Shown here: positions 36,667 through 37,775 of the stretch, in pieces
Numbering within the stretch: position 1 is the first letter of the stretch
How the letters are laid out: every line of letters starts with the position of its first letter
Assembly (NCBI GenBank): GCA_018898455.1
Contig: JAHIJO010000147.1
Location: forward strand, 1-37,775
Direction of reading: 5' to 3'
Source: Verrucomicrobiota bacterium
Lineage (GTDB): Bacteria; Verrucomicrobiota; Kiritimatiellia; JAAZAB01
DNA: 37,775 bases
Made by a program: the position numbers and the translations under genes
The notes under the pieces: model-generated
What the model saw: only the letters and a program-made list of their open reading frames with translations
Databases searched by the model: none
Told to the model about the DNA's origin: nothing

Positions 36667-37728
36667 TTATTTCGTCCGGCGGCAGACCGCCGCCAGCAGA
36701 TTATCTGCTTCCCGGACATTCGCGCAATGGGTATCGAGACACAACAACGCCGGATCCAGCGCCATGACCAGCGGCTCGACATTTTCGGCGGGAAGCTGGA
36801 TATGCACGATCTTACCGGCCGCCTGGATTCGTTTGTATAAGGACAGATAAGCGGGACCATTGGGCTCCGACCCGCTCATGGGGGTAAACTGGACGACCTT
36901 GACATAGGGAAGCGATAACAGGCGGTCCACATGCTGCCAGGCGGACTGGCCATCCAGATGATACCAGACATGCTTAAACTCCTGTCCGATCAGGTTCAGT
37001 TCCGGAACGATAAATTCGTCATACATGGCGGGCGACAGCATGCAGGAAATATCCGATTGAGTTGAGACATACAGCTCCGGCGCCCAGAAAGGCATCCAGC
37101 CTGGATTACCGTACCAGAACTCATGAGTAGCCGCGGCTAACCGGAAAAAATACCGGTGCAAGGCAATCCAGTTCTGCGTCAGTTTCAGGATGGCGTTGCG
37201 CGTCCATTCCGGACGTTCGGCCATGGCGACCAGGACATTTTCCGTCCCAAGCACAAACGCCAGCATGTCGGAAGCCGCCATAAAACAACCCTGCCCGACC
37301 AGGAAACGATCCTTTCCGGCTTCCGCCAGCACCGCCTGATGAAGCGCCAGCACCTTCCGGAACCACGGACTCTCCCAGTCAAGATCCAGGCTCGGAGGAT
37401 TGTCCCAATCCACGTTCAGCGGCTCAAACCAGATGGTATCCATCGGAAAATGGGGAGTGGCGCCGTACGTATTGACCACCCATCCCGCCATGATCAATGT
37501 AGAAGGAAATGCCTCGCCGCCGTAATAGGTGGTTTCGAAGGTGGCGATGGCTCGCCGAACAATGAAGTCAGGATCCAACCATTTATCTTCGACCTTGCGG
37601 AGGATGGGACCGGGCCACTGCTTGCCGTTGGGCGCCATGACGGCAATACAGGGGCGGTCCATGGGTTTGTGATGCCACAAGGCTGTCAGACGTTCTTTGG
37701 TTTCAGGCCAGTTGGGTTTGTATTTCAT
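36667..37728 (-). CDS. URO-D-like protein 4
   Basis: MKYKPNWPETKERLTALWHHKPMDRPCIAVMAP..LYVSTQSDISCMLSPAMYDEFIVPELNLIGQEFKHVWYHLDGQSAWQHVDRLLSL. Confidence 0.8.
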   Translation of the reverse strand: MKYKPNWPETKERLTALWHHKPMDRPCIAVMAPNGKQWPGPILRKVEDKWLDPDFIVRRAIATFETTYYGGEAFPSTLIMAGWVVNTYGATPHFPMDTIWFEPLNVDWDNPPSLDLDWESPWFRKVLALHQAVLAEAGKDRFLVGQGCFMAASDMLAFVLGTENVLVAMAERPEWTRNAILKLTQNWIALHRYFFRLAAATHEFWYGNPGWMPFWAPELYVSTQSDISCMLSPAMYDEFIVPELNLIGQEFKHVWYHLDGQSAWQHVDRLLSLPYVKVVQFTPMSGSEPNGPAYLSLYKRIQAAGKIVHIQLPAENVEPLVMALDPALLCLDTHCANVREADNLLAAVCRRTK

Positions 37729-37775
37729 GTTGAAAACAACTTCCGTAATAGGGTTACGCTTTTTTTCTCAATGGC

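Noticed and set aside
1-37775. CRISPR array, rRNA genes or prophage genes
   Set aside because: No regularly spaced short repeats, rRNA-like sequence or phage structural/integrase proteins were recognised.

Overview
The window looks like a bacterial chromosome segment, plausibly from a PVC-type genome; that lineage guess is inferred from gene content only. It is dominated by a ~33 kb block of almost entirely minus-strand carbohydrate-catabolism genes (about 3.4-37.7 kb). The block holds three GH42-like proteins, GH38-like, GH127/DUF1680, GH20, a BNR sialidase, a PL22-like propeller, xylose isomerase, a fucose-isomerase-like protein, two neutral-ceramidase-like proteins, four uroporphyrinogen-decarboxylase (URO-D)-like proteins, a DegT aminotransferase, GDPD and a TIM-barrel epimerase. 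One divergent XRE/cupin regulator lies inside the block. The left edge (0-3.4 kb) holds an ISL3-type transposase tail, ispF, an M14 carboxypeptidase between two 86-bp imperfect repeats, and a MazE/MazF pair that appears decayed. The main points for follow-up are: (1) a REPIN-like double hairpin inside a 103-bp inverted-repeat element with 8-bp flanking direct repeats, next to xylA; (2) a HEAT-repeat / zinc-ribbon / PD-(D/E)XK-like nuclease fusion inside the sugar cluster; (3) a MazEF module with a frameshifted antitoxin and an internally deleted toxin; (4) two GH42-like paralogs with Q-E instead of the clan GH-A N-E acid/base motif; (5) four URO-D paralogs lacking the usual H-x-C zinc motif; (6) clustered inverted repeats forming a candidate operator. 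No CRISPR array, rRNA or complete tRNA was recognised. All family calls are by eye, with no database search.
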